In this document: positions 21,401 to 23,620 of the stretch, piece by piece
Layout: each line of letters opens with the position of its first letter
How positions within the stretch are numbered: position 1 is the first letter of the stretch
Assembly (NCBI GenBank): GCA_000310025.1
Contig: FN649733.1
Span: forward strand, 3,123,956-3,147,575
Source: Ectocarpus siliculosus
Taxonomy: Eukaryota; Sar; Phaeophyceae; Ectocarpales; Ectocarpaceae
Direction: 5' to 3'
DNA length: 23,620 nt
Program-made: the position numbers and the translations under genes
The notes under the pieces: generated by a model
What the model saw: the letters and a program-made list of their open reading frames with translations, nothing else
What the model was told of the DNA's origin: nothing
Databases searched by the model: none

Positions 21401-22447
21401 TTTGTCTCGTACTTTCGTACCTTGTTTTTGTTAAGTATTTGGACCACGGAAGTTGGATTTGAACTTGTTGGTTGCACAGGCATGGAGACGTGCACTTGGA
21501 GATCCGAAGATTGCCAGACACAGCATGCGAGTTTGCGTACTCACAGCAGTGCCCCGCATGTTACGAGACAACTCAACTTTGGACAAATGGCAAAGTTTTG
21601 GACACATGCAAAAGTGGCAAGCCTTTGGAAGCGTTTCCCGCATGATGCGTAACGTGCGCGCAGATCAACATCGTTCCCGTTGGCGTTAGACATACTCCCC
21701 TCACGTGCAGCACCTCGGAGAGGTCCTCGCGAACTGGTGAAAAGGTACCACGATAGCCGGAAATCCCTTCACCGTGTGTGCATTGAATAGAGTGCGCACA
21801 CACATACATCCGCCCGAAGCGGTGCCTTGAGCTCTTTTCTTCCTTCGTTTCTCCCCACGTGTGCCTGTTTCCTGTACGTGCCACACGCCACACCACGGCA
21901 CGCCACGCGTGCCACAGGCCAAGGAAGACCTCCGCGCCACAATGGCCGCCAAGTTGAGCGCCCGGCCTGACCTTGACAAGCTCAAGGAGAGCAGGTACAA
22001 ATGCACTGGAAGCACAGCCTACAGTACACAAGTTTGCATTGCTTTTTGCGGCACTGCTGTACTTGTTAGCGCGCGAATAAATATTTTGACCGCAAGCTAA
22101 CACCGCTCTTAATCTTGCACACCGTGTCCATTTCGGATCGAGTGGAACTCTTATTAACGTTCATGCGTGGCGAACAAACGACAATTTGAACGCACGTGGG
22201 TCTACCTGCCTCAACACACCTCCCCGTCTCCCCTACAAGCACCGATTCTCCCCATCCCTACCGATAATAACCACTATATGCAATGAACGAAAACAATGGC
22301 AGGATCTACCGGTCGGGCGGCCTTGACCCCGCCATGGTCCACTTGGAGCGCAATCTTATCGCCATCAGCCTGAAGGAGCAGCTGCTGGCGAGACCGGCGA
22401 TCGAGGACCTTGAGAAGCGGGGCATTAAGCCCAAGGACGGAACCAAG
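350..22447 (+). CDS. Giant 28-exon RPEL-repeat / EF-hand-like protein gene (3' end open)
   Basis: One multi-exon gene spans nearly the whole window. Joining the 28 exons listed below gives 4,026 nt in one open frame (1,342 residues), with matching intron phase at all 27 junctions. The protein carries about 18 RPEL-like motifs, for example RPALAELSHKGVYL (residues 544-557) and LLARPAIEDLEKRGI (1321-1335), and five EF-hand-like modules (about residues 22-120, 391-455, 597-708, 1106-1165, 1193-1244). In animals RPEL motifs of MRTF and Phactr proteins bind G-actin, and EF-hands bind Ca2+. The inferred role is therefore a Ca2+-linked multi-site actin-monomer scaffold. No signal peptide, membrane segment or catalytic domain is visible. 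The start was chosen because the ATG has a purine at -3 and G at +4 and its exon joins exon 2 in phase. The last exon is uncertain. I do not recognise a named orthologue. Confidence 0.85.
1448..1571 (+). CDS. Exon 2: first half of EF-hand-like module E1 (residues 34-75)
   Basis: The acceptor is ccag/GTACAA and the donor AAG/GTGACA, phase 0. It encodes VKAQIAEGDVYVEDLESAW. This aligns with the first-helix segments of the other E modules (hydrophobic residues, then x-x-G, then a Leu/Val and Ala/Trp-containing helix). There is no Ca2+ loop in this half. Confidence 0.85.
2313..2460 (+). CDS. Exon 3: second half of module E1 (residues 76-124)
   Basis: It encodes an acidic DPEDGKGG stretch, then LSFEGFVHFLRLCEEKA, the F-x-x-F helix typical of the end of the E modules. 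The DPEDGK segment stands where an EF-hand loop would be but lacks the D-x-D-x-D-G pattern. The donor CCG/GTGAAT leaves phase 1. The acceptor is acgaag after a T-rich tract. Confidence 0.85.
3203..3339 (+). CDS. Exon 4: linker between E1 and the first RPEL array (residues 125-170)
   Basis: A classic acceptor (ttttcttttcag) and the donor GAG/GTGCGT bound it. The first two bases complete Asp with the last G of exon 3. It encodes a helical segment (LVAARHRMVGLLRATL) and ends in GGGGEEE. The four glycines come from an in-frame run of ten G, a likely slippage spot. Confidence 0.85.
3340..4372 (+). other. Introns 4-5 (3340-3667, 3851-4372)
   Basis: Intron 4 (328 bp) ends in a 14-C polypyrimidine tract. 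Intron 5 (522 bp) has a long CT/CTGT-rich microsatellite from about 4140 to 4330. The opposite-strand open frames there (Arg/Glu/Gly-rich) are products of that simple repeat, not genes. Confidence 0.65.
3668..3850 (+). CDS. Exon 5: RPEL-like motif R1 (residues 171-231)
   Basis: R1 lies at about residues 190-218: VEEGLAHHNPDVLHELMRTG followed by VYKE. It matches the L-x-x-R-P-x-x-x-x-L-x-x-x-G-V-Y pattern, with HN in place of the usual RP. The exon is 61 codons, phase 0 on both sides. Its polypyrimidine tract is almost pure C (14 C before tag). Confidence 0.9.
4373..4498 (+). CDS. Exon 6: RPEL-like motif R2 and start of R3 (residues 232-273)
   Basis: R2 (about 234-255) reads LRHGLLDRKFSHHDLVRSGI. 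The tail GERALAAS starts the next repeat. The only donor that keeps exon 7 in frame is CGC/GTGTCA at 4499, a weak site. The frame stays open downstream, so the true end could differ. The large following intron holds retrotransposon fragments. Confidence 0.75.
4596..4925 (-). mobile_element. Retrotransposon 3' fragment in intron 6, minus orientation, C-terminal coding remnant
   Basis: On the minus strand an open frame (4940-4617) contains GDRWWAQEALED and FLWSLWQKRKELP. These align with GSRKWFEKAGRD and FLNHLWQSRKERL of the copy at 20392-21182. Both are followed by the RVVNG terminus and then the homopolymer (here 16 G at 4596-4611 on the plus strand). It lies antisense to the host gene. Confidence 0.8.
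4927..5010 (-). mobile_element. Second, abutting retrotransposon 3' end in intron 6
   Basis: The sequence gtgtactcat-agtcgtgcat-gccgtagtcg at 4931-4960, then ttagaccgttgacc, matches the family 3' end on the minus strand and has a 5-G run at 4927-4931. It sits directly behind the fragment at 4596-4925, so two copies are in tandem or nested. Confidence 0.7.
5434..5500 (-). mobile_element. Third retrotransposon 3' end in intron 6
   Basis: A 14-G run (5434-5447) is followed by tactaatg, gcatgccttagctg and ttgaccacgcgttctcgaga. This is the same terminal sequence on the minus strand. The homology stops after about 65 bp. Confidence 0.7.
6439..6572 (+). CDS. Exon 7: RPEL-like motif R3 and start of R4 (residues 274-318)
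   Basis: R3 ends as RRHPSLDELKARGIYRT, a good RPEL core. The exon then runs into LARAFLEQGLGHR, the first half of R4, and is cut by a phase-2 intron (AG/GTGGGT). The acceptor gacgcacgacag has only a modest pyrimidine tract. Confidence 0.85.
7208..7234 (+). repeat. 27-bp dispersed repeat, copy 1 (intron 7)
   Basis: The sequence starting atcgaccgcgctaaccgg is the exact reverse complement of 12561-12587. A diverged direct copy lies at 7281-7306 (tcgaccgcgttaaccggctt then accaac). Similarity to the distant copy continues weakly beyond the 27 bp. Confidence 0.85.
7343..7468 (+). CDS. Exon 8: end of R4 and start of R5 (residues 318-360)
   Basis: It completes R4 (ANISDLKERGIYLS) and starts R5 (MLGDVISKSFRERPYR), which has a true R-P pair. 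It has phase 2 on both sides. R4 and R5 are thus split by introns at equivalent points, just after the R of the motif. Confidence 0.9.
8117..8264 (+). CDS. Exon 9: end of R5 and first helix of module E2 (residues 360-409)
   Basis: It completes R5 (REDLMDRGVLEA), then a helix, then VDDVLKWPLVATAVKEGV, the W-P helix that marks the E modules. The donor is GTG/GTGGGT at 8265. A donor three bases earlier would also keep frame. Confidence 0.88.
9230..9379 (+). CDS. Exon 10: second half of module E2 with Gly-rich loop (residues 410-459)
   Basis: It encodes VVKDAFAMAM, then a loop PDGDGDG expanded by a run of Gly (GGC/GGT repeats), then MSYEEFDKFLSSAE. The position and spacing fit an EF-hand whose loop was stretched by trinucleotide expansion. 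Ca2+ binding cannot be assumed. The donor CAG/GTGAGT is close to consensus. Confidence 0.9.
9955..10046 (+). CDS. Exon 11: degenerate RPEL-like motif R6 (residues 460-489)
   Basis: It encodes LKLWALMRMRPELEDQEH. It contains R-P and upstream leucines but lacks the terminal L-x-x-x-G-I, so R6 is the weakest motif of the array. The acceptor is cggcaag after a C/T-rich tract; the donor CGCAG/GTGTGG leaves phase 2. Confidence 0.75.
10741..10807 (+). CDS. Exon 12: first half of RPEL-like motif R7 (residues 490-512)
   Basis: A 67-bp microexon enters in phase 2 and ends in phase 0. It encodes LIARGLEEELGKREPLERL. Exon 13 supplies ANKGIYLE, completing a full motif across the junction. That continuity supports the short exon. 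The donor is CTG/GTAAGC. Confidence 0.85.
11214..11351 (+). CDS. Exon 13: end of R7 and complete R8 (residues 513-558)
   Basis: After ANKGIYLE (end of R7) comes a spacer, then R8: LAHGLAHRPALAELSHKGVY, one of the two clearest RPEL matches. The acceptor has a long T-rich tract ending ttttgcag; the donor GAT/GTGGGT is phase 0. Confidence 0.92.
11610..11954 (+). repeat. Tandem repeat of about 45 bp in intron 13, reaching the exon 14 acceptor
   Basis: About six diverged units share a core like tcaagatgcgcatgattct followed by a ctctgtacgt-type stretch and a gcacacag-type end. Clear starts are near 11618, 11733, 11780, 11828, 11865 and 11912. The first two are spaced wider and belong to a longer unit. 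The last unit ends in the cacacag used as the splice acceptor of exon 14. Confidence 0.75.
11955..12068 (+). CDS. Exon 14: RPEL-like motif R9 (residues 559-596)
   Basis: R9 is YLEGTLSLRPTIDTLQDKGY plus LE, a near-consensus motif with R-P intact. The exon is 38 codons, phase 0/0, with donor GAG/GTACGC. Confidence 0.92.
12561..12587 (-). repeat. 27-bp dispersed repeat, copy 2 (intron 14, inverted)
   Basis: Perfect 27-of-27 reverse complement of 7208-7234, 5.3 kb away in the same pre-mRNA and close upstream of the exon 15 acceptor. It may be a relic of a dispersed repeat family. Confidence 0.85.
12623..12958 (+). CDS. Exon 15: EF-hand-like module E3 in one exon (residues 597-708)
   Basis: This is the largest exon, 112 codons. 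It holds a leading helix (ADELEEAFTELVLEY), a Ser/Gly linker, WAPVRKMLRSGTAMEEDV (equivalent to the W-P helix), a degenerate loop region GQDGKDAAM, and the closing helix IDFVGFLEFIHTL. The spacing matches E2 and E4, but the loop lacks a D-x-D-x-D series, so it is probably structural only. Confidence 0.9.
13147..13246. other. 100-N assembly gap in intron 15
   Basis: Exactly 100 N sit between a C-rich stretch and a run of at least 23 C. A round 100 usually marks a gap of unknown length, so sequence and possibly an exon could be missing. Exons 15 and 16 still join in phase 0, so no exon needs to be assumed. Confidence 0.95.
13248..13320 (+). mobile_element. Retrotransposon 3'-end remnant in intron 15
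   Basis: The core cggtctaacagctaaggcaa (13281-13300) followed by an 11-C run (13310-13320) matches the 3' end of the retrotransposon copy at 20392-21182. A longer C-run precedes it. Only about 45 bp of homology is visible next to the assembly gap. Confidence 0.6.
13413..13555 (+). CDS. Exon 16: acidic then basic linker (residues 709-756)
   Basis: It encodes an Asp-rich stretch (KTDDHDDNDPE), then RRLEMRRKR at residues 737-745, a basic cluster that could act as a nuclear localisation signal. In MRTF the nuclear signal lies within the RPEL region and is masked by actin; any parallel here is inference. The acceptor cgtgaaaag is weak, the donor GG/GTGAGT strong, phase 2. Confidence 0.78.
13585..13637. 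repeat. CT-rich microsatellite in intron 16
   Basis: Interrupted (CT)n/(CTGT)n sequence just after exon 16, of the kind also seen at 4180-4280 in intron 5. Simple-sequence DNA with no coding potential. Confidence 0.8.
13876..14039 (+). CDS. Exon 17: RPEL-like motifs R10 and R11 (residues 756-810)
   Basis: R10 begins LKEHLLAHLRARPKKDDPE, with R-P intact but an atypical second half (TQRIAKEF). R11 begins LLKNRLEGHLRSRAA and runs into an Ala/Ser-rich spacer in exon 18 instead of a normal second half. Entry is phase 2, exit phase 1 (GCCG/GTAAGA). Confidence 0.88.
14081..14180 (-). mobile_element. Retrotransposon 3'-end remnant in intron 17, minus orientation
   Basis: Read on the minus strand, about 100 bp matches the last part of the copy at 20392-21182, including the caggaccgatcac equivalent near 14158 and the gaccacgcgt element at 14123-14132. 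The homopolymer at the 3' end is short here, so this copy is probably older. Confidence 0.75.
14212..14324. repeat. 76-bp-period direct duplication in intron 17
   Basis: A stretch starting ccttgggggggcatg and ending ctgcttccgt occurs at 14212 and again at 14288 with few differences. It is a local G-rich tandem duplication in non-coding sequence. Confidence 0.75.
14600..14702 (+). repeat. Diverged direct repeat around tagcgatagt in intron 17
   Basis: acacgcgtttttagcgatagt (near 14592-14612) recurs as acacgcctttgtagcgatagt (near 14676-14696), about 84 bp apart, with neighbouring aaacac/aaaaca. A weak local duplication upstream of exon 18. Confidence 0.5.
14807..15072 (+). CDS. Exon 18: spacer helix and RPEL-like motif R12 (residues 811-899)
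   Basis: It has a low-complexity start (SAAATSGSSKGG), a helix KELELAMNQRMMKHSLAAS that resembles the first half of a repeat, a Gly/Ser linker, then R12: LGGSLGRRSSLEELTNQGIF. The 88-codon body keeps frame from phase 1 to phase 0. Donor CAG/GTGTGC. Confidence 0.9.
15569..15718 (+). CDS. Exon 19: RPEL-like motif R13 (residues 900-949)
   Basis: R13 reads LIEKRLSRSLRNPLRPSKKD then LVEHGIYID. R-P is present with a few extra residues before the final L-x-x-x-G-I-Y. The tail (DATPRELQME) resembles the post-motif spacers of exons 6, 7 and 13. Acceptor accaaag, donor GAG/GTAAAT. Confidence 0.85.
16404..16487 (+). CDS. Exon 20: RPEL-like motif R14 (residues 950-977)
   Basis: An 84-bp exon made of essentially one repeat: LKHGLERRESIQDLKDHGVY. 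Both phases are 0, so it can be skipped or duplicated without breaking the frame. Acceptor gttcgcag, donor CAG/GTCAGA (weak). Confidence 0.88.
16551..16705 (+). repeat. 56-bp tandem repeat (about 2.7 units) in intron 20
   Basis: Units start with gggcg at 16551, 16607 and 16664 and share a ttgtccac-atgt-ttcatctct core. The third unit is partial. Non-coding; no function seen. Confidence 0.75.
16833..17021 (+). repeat. About 102-bp direct duplication in intron 20
   Basis: Two diverged copies start with cgaaaagca at 16833 and 16935 and share acgaaggaaa-ggtgcc-accatgtc, then gacacac and a c/ttcatgcccc-type end. It lies just upstream of the exon 21 acceptor tract. Confidence 0.7.
17082..17255 (+). 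CDS. Exon 21: RPEL-like motif R15 and start of R16 (residues 978-1035)
   Basis: R15 reads LIKALLQRKLSHAFSREEMD then RLKQKGVYKE. An amphipathic Glu/Lys-rich spacer leads to RLLVTRQ, the beginning of R16. Good acceptor (cttgttcag) and donor (CAG/GTAGGT), phase 0/0. Confidence 0.92.
17424..17490 (+). mobile_element. Retrotransposon 3'-end remnant in intron 21
   Basis: The core ggtctaacaactaagacagg followed by caaaact and a C-run (17480-17488) matches the shared 3' terminus of the family. Another C-run precedes it. The copy is very short and diverged. Confidence 0.6.
17532..17789 (+). CDS. Exon 22: motif R16, Ala/Gly/Glu linker, first helix of E4 (residues 1036-1121)
   Basis: It starts LARLVSKRPDPAQLEQEHPE followed by LMKAGT, an R-P motif with a four-residue insertion. 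A low-complexity linker (about residues 1074-1104, Ala-Gly then Glu-rich) follows. It ends with LVSFDGLLTWPDVQ, the W-P helix of module E4. The intron falls just after that helix, close to where E2 is split between exons 9 and 10. Confidence 0.9.
17903..17958 (+). repeat. 28-bp tandem duplication in intron 22
   Basis: The unit starting ctgctatttagtaagg occurs twice (17903-17930, 17931-17958) with one mismatch. It belongs to a wider stretch of degenerate gctgct/gttgttgctg repeats. Confidence 0.85.
18418..18570 (+). CDS. Exon 23: EF-hand of module E4, the only near-canonical loop (residues 1122-1172)
   Basis: It encodes EMARHFDLCDSDGDGYITF followed by SQFLRWVELCD. The 12-residue loop (1144-1155) has D at positions 1, 3 and 5, G at 6 and I at 8, but Q instead of E at position 12. 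Ca2+ binding is plausible but probably altered. The exon most likely ends at CAG/GCGGGT, a GC donor, because exon 24 then continues in phase 0. GT donors at 18577 and 18580 would also keep frame, adding two or three residues. Confidence 0.88.
18571..18572 (+). promoter_or_regulatory. Probable non-canonical GC splice donor of exon 23
   Basis: The sequence CAG/GCGGGT differs by one base from the common CAG/GTGGGT donor. The first GT downstream (18575) would put exon 24 in a poor frame. Two later GTs (18577, 18580) keep phase 0 but match the donor consensus badly. Confidence 0.5.
19293..19354 (+). CDS. Exon 24: short linker before module E5 (residues 1173-1193)
   Basis: A 62-bp exon with acceptor atatttgcag and donor GG/GTGAGT, both good. 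It encodes VTDSNLDAEYARLEGASGKW and joins exon 25 through a split Gly codon (phase 2). Confidence 0.8.
19629..19660 (+). repeat. 7-bp microsatellite (AAAACAC)n in intron 24
   Basis: About four units of aaaacac followed by acaacaacaac, then a GAC-rich stretch up to the exon 25 acceptor. Simple-sequence DNA. Confidence 0.85.
19708..19861 (+). CDS. Exon 25: EF-hand-like module E5, truncated (residues 1193-1244)
   Basis: It encodes VTLDQALSYPLVKRWVASAS then LDRDALNAMWGMG, aligned with the W-P helix region of E2 and E4 with Y-P for W-P. A Gly-rich loop and QLDGFK follow. The closing F-x-x-F helix is cut short at the donor AAG/GTGGGA. Upstream GAC repeats would read as poly-Asp if an earlier acceptor (for example at 19570) were used. 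Confidence 0.85.
20237..20255 (+). other. Possible G-quadruplex sequence in intron 25
   Basis: Four GGG runs (20237-20239, 20241-20243, 20245-20247, 20253-20255) are separated by 1, 1 and 5 bases. This meets the usual G-quadruplex pattern on the transcribed RNA sense. C-rich sequence near 20340-20368 could compete by pairing. Confidence 0.55.
20392..21182 (+). mobile_element. 5'-truncated non-LTR (LINE-type) retrotransposon in intron 25
   Basis: About 790 bp between the direct repeats. It encodes the C-terminal part of a LINE-like ORF and ends gctaaggcacgcaaaacata-agagtacg followed by a C-run. It is in the same orientation as the host gene. There is no poly-A tail; either the element ends in C or it inserted into a C tract. 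It is the longest and best-kept member of the family in this window. Confidence 0.8.
20399..21171 (+). pseudogene. C-terminal fragment of LINE-type retrotransposon protein, frameshifted
   Basis: From 20399 one frame reads GEERLPKIVWEAKWANKK. A frame change near 20470 continues as RQPTEWVKVVEDVWKGLDID and stays open to the stop at 21169-21171. Near the middle is a Cys/His group (KCDYGFECEDRVHVVAEC, C-X5-C-X4-H-X4-C) followed by PWYEEER. This resembles the CCHC-like region that follows the reverse transcriptase in many LINE proteins. No reverse transcriptase core is present. The fragment is truncated at the 5' end and is not functional. Confidence 0.75.
21240..21311 (+). CDS. Exon 26: helical linker after E5 (residues 1245-1268)
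   Basis: It encodes AHQMRHKELLADAAKKEAK, a charged helix. Two acceptors are possible. The strong one (tttctgcag, exon from 21230) needs phase 2 from the previous exon. The weaker one (ttgcgag, exon from 21240) joins exon 25 in phase 0 and is used here. The conflict could mean an undetected exon upstream. Donor AAG/GTAATC. Confidence 0.65.
21918..21994 (+). CDS. Exon 27: first part of RPEL-like motif R17 (residues 1269-1294)
   Basis: It encodes LRATMAAKLSARPDLDKLKE then SR, a near-perfect RPEL core. The phase-2 donor (GCAG/GTACAA) falls before the final I-Y, which exon 28 supplies. Confidence 0.9.
22303..22447 (+). CDS. Exon 28: end of R17 and complete R18 (residues 1294-1342)
   Basis: RIYRSGG completes R17. 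R18 is LKEQLLARPAIEDLEKRGI followed by KP, the clearest RPEL in the protein. The donor AAG/GTGAGA is good and phase 0, so the gene should continue. If the intron were retained, the frame would stop at 22540. Confidence 0.9.
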
Positions 22448-22778
22448 GTGAGAAGAACACACACGTGCGCGATTTTGCGGCTCAAAGACGTACGTGCGTA
22501 CGTGATGATCCAACTCAAAGGGCTTTGGCTTGGGGCTTGATGCGCGCGGGCGGACTCAAGCCCGGCCAAAGGGGGGGAAGGAAAAGTAGGAAGAAAGAAC
22601 CACAAGGGGTTGGTTGCTGAAACGATTGGTGACATCGTGCTGTCCGTCCGGGCGAATGACGCCCGTCCCTGTCGCATTCACGTGCGGTCATTTTTGGCTA
22701 TTGTTGAGCCTGTGAGTCCAAGCATGACAGGGTCGAGGTCGGAGCCGTGACGGCGATATATAGAGGTACGGAATTTTA

Positions 22779-23050
22779 GCTCAAGGCTGAGGGCGCACCG
22801 CAGGCCTCCCAGCGGCCCCTCCGAGAGAAGCGGCGGGATTGCGCCTACTCTCAACTCGGTAAGATAGCGTCGAATTGCGGACCGCGACGCAGGGGCCGCC
22901 GCTCGCCCTCCCTCTCCTCGGAGACCGCGGGACGCCCTCTCTCAGCGAGACGCCGCCGCTCGGGGCTCCGGGCGTCCAGCGACGGGCGAGCTGCCCGCGC
23001 AGGCGGGACGGGTCAAAACCACGTCGTCGCACCTGCGTCTCCACGTCGGA
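22779..23050. other. GC-rich block with inverted repeats
   Basis: Base composition jumps well above that of the introns. Several potential stems are visible: ggacgccc with gggcgtcc (about 22930-22977), ggcgca with tgcgcc (about 22793-22843), gggc-gagct-gccc (22984-22996), and cgcaggcg with cgcacctgcg (about 22999-23038). A TATA-like gatatata lies just upstream at 22754-22761. It could be a structured RNA or a GC-rich repeat. I do not recognise a family. Confidence 0.4.
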
Positions 23051-23360
23051 CCCCTCCGCTCAGGACTGTAAAGAACAAGCGATCTTACTGGACGGGACTG
23101 TCTTCGGGGTATTTTTGAGAACTTGAGGTTATAAAAAAACTCGGAACATGTCTAAAATTAATGTAGCAACCATATATGCATAGCCCGCACATGTCTGCTT
23201 ACTACGAAATGGTTCGTAAGCGCTTTATGCACCATCCATCATGTGCCCATCGTGCGCTAGGGACTGCTGTGCAACACTGCTAACTTGCGATATGTGCGTA
23301 CGACCGCGCGGGCAAGCATCTCATCTCTCCCAAAAAGGTCAAAGGAACGGCAACTTGCAG

Positions 23361-23489
23361 GATACTCCGAGAATTATTTCTTCCAGAAATAATTGTCATT
23401 TTGTTTCAGAGAAGCCGGTAGCCTATGAGTGTATGATGACGCACGCTTCTCTCGACTTCGAACCTTCGTCTATCGTTAGTTTGCTGTAA
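23361..23489 (+). CDS. Candidate terminal exon (unproven)
   Basis: After the acceptor caacttgcag the frame that continues exon 28 in phase 0 is open for 42 codons (DTPRIISSRNN ... SIVSLL) and stops at 23487-23489. A stronger acceptor (attttgtttcag, exon from 23410) would add only Arg-Ser-Arg before a stop at 23419-23421. Neither piece has repeat character, so both are weak. Confidence 0.25.
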   Translation, partial: DTPRIISSRNNCHFVSEKPVAYECMMTHASLDFEPSSIVSLL

Positions 23490-23620
23490 CGAACACACGT
23501 CCCACTTGGTTTTATGTGTTTCAAATTTTCAAAAAACTGCTAGCTTACCTCATCACATAAATAGGTTACACCGTTCGTTTCGTATGCGCATCGAATCTCA
23601 AACGGGGGACGAGGGGGGCG

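Larger units (their letters stand above)
22448..23620 (+). other. Right flank: intron 28 and unplaced 3' end
   Basis: No exon with RPEL or EF-hand character follows exon 28. The stretch contains a GC-rich block with inverted repeats (about 22779-23050), then AT-richer DNA. The gene either ends here in a short exon or continues past the window. Confidence 0.5.

Noticed and set aside
22700-23050. Signal recognition particle RNA, suggested by gcctgtgagtcc and ggtcaaaac strings
   Set aside because: The conserved GGAA tetraloop and the internal loop of helix 8 are not found in the right arrangement. The matches are short.
22875-23126. 83-residue open frame in the GC-rich block
   Set aside because: High GC removes stop codons by chance. 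There is no phase-compatible acceptor linking it to exon 28 and no family resemblance.

Overview
The window looks like nuclear DNA of an intron-rich, moderately GC-rich photosynthetic stramenopile. A brown alga of the Ectocarpus type is my best guess. This rests on short exons in long T- and C-rich introns, many poly-C/poly-G runs, 5'-truncated non-LTR retrotransposon fragments in introns, and a 100-N assembly gap. The organism is inferred, not shown.

Almost the whole window is one plus-strand gene. I can chain 28 coding exons from an ATG at 350 to a donor at 22448. Intron phases agree at every junction, and the joined frame stays open for 4,026 nt (1,342 codons). Coding sequence is about 18% of the locus. 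The protein alternates two module types. (1) About 18 RPEL-like motifs (consensus L-x-x-x-L-x-x-R-P-x-x-x-x-L-x-x-x-G-I/V-Y), the motif that binds monomeric actin in MRTF and Phactr proteins. (2) Five copies (E1-E5) of an EF-hand-like module with a W-P or equivalent first helix and a final F-x-x-F helix; only E4 keeps a nearly canonical Ca2+ loop. The order is E1 (exons 1-3), RPEL 1-5 (exons 5-9), E2 (9-10), RPEL 6-9 (11-14), E3 (15), a charged linker with a basic cluster (16), RPEL 10-16 (17-22), E4 (22-23), E5 (24-25), RPEL 17-18 (27-28). The inferred role is a Ca2+-linked multivalent G-actin scaffold. The 3' end is not securely placed.

The introns hold remnants of one non-LTR retrotransposon family with a shared 3' end next to a C-run. 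The best copy (20392-21182) encodes the C-terminal part of the retrotransposon protein and is flanked by an 18-bp direct repeat, probably a target-site duplication. Older fragments lie in introns 6, 15, 17 and 21. Other intron content includes local tandem duplications (introns 13, 17, 20, 22), a perfect 27-bp inverted repeat shared by introns 7 and 14, CT/GA microsatellites and a possible G-quadruplex.

The left flank (1-349) is presumed promoter/5' UTR. The right flank (22448-23620) contains a GC-rich block with several inverted repeats and two phase-compatible but unproven last-exon candidates. No rRNA, convincing tRNA, CRISPR array or second protein-coding gene was found.
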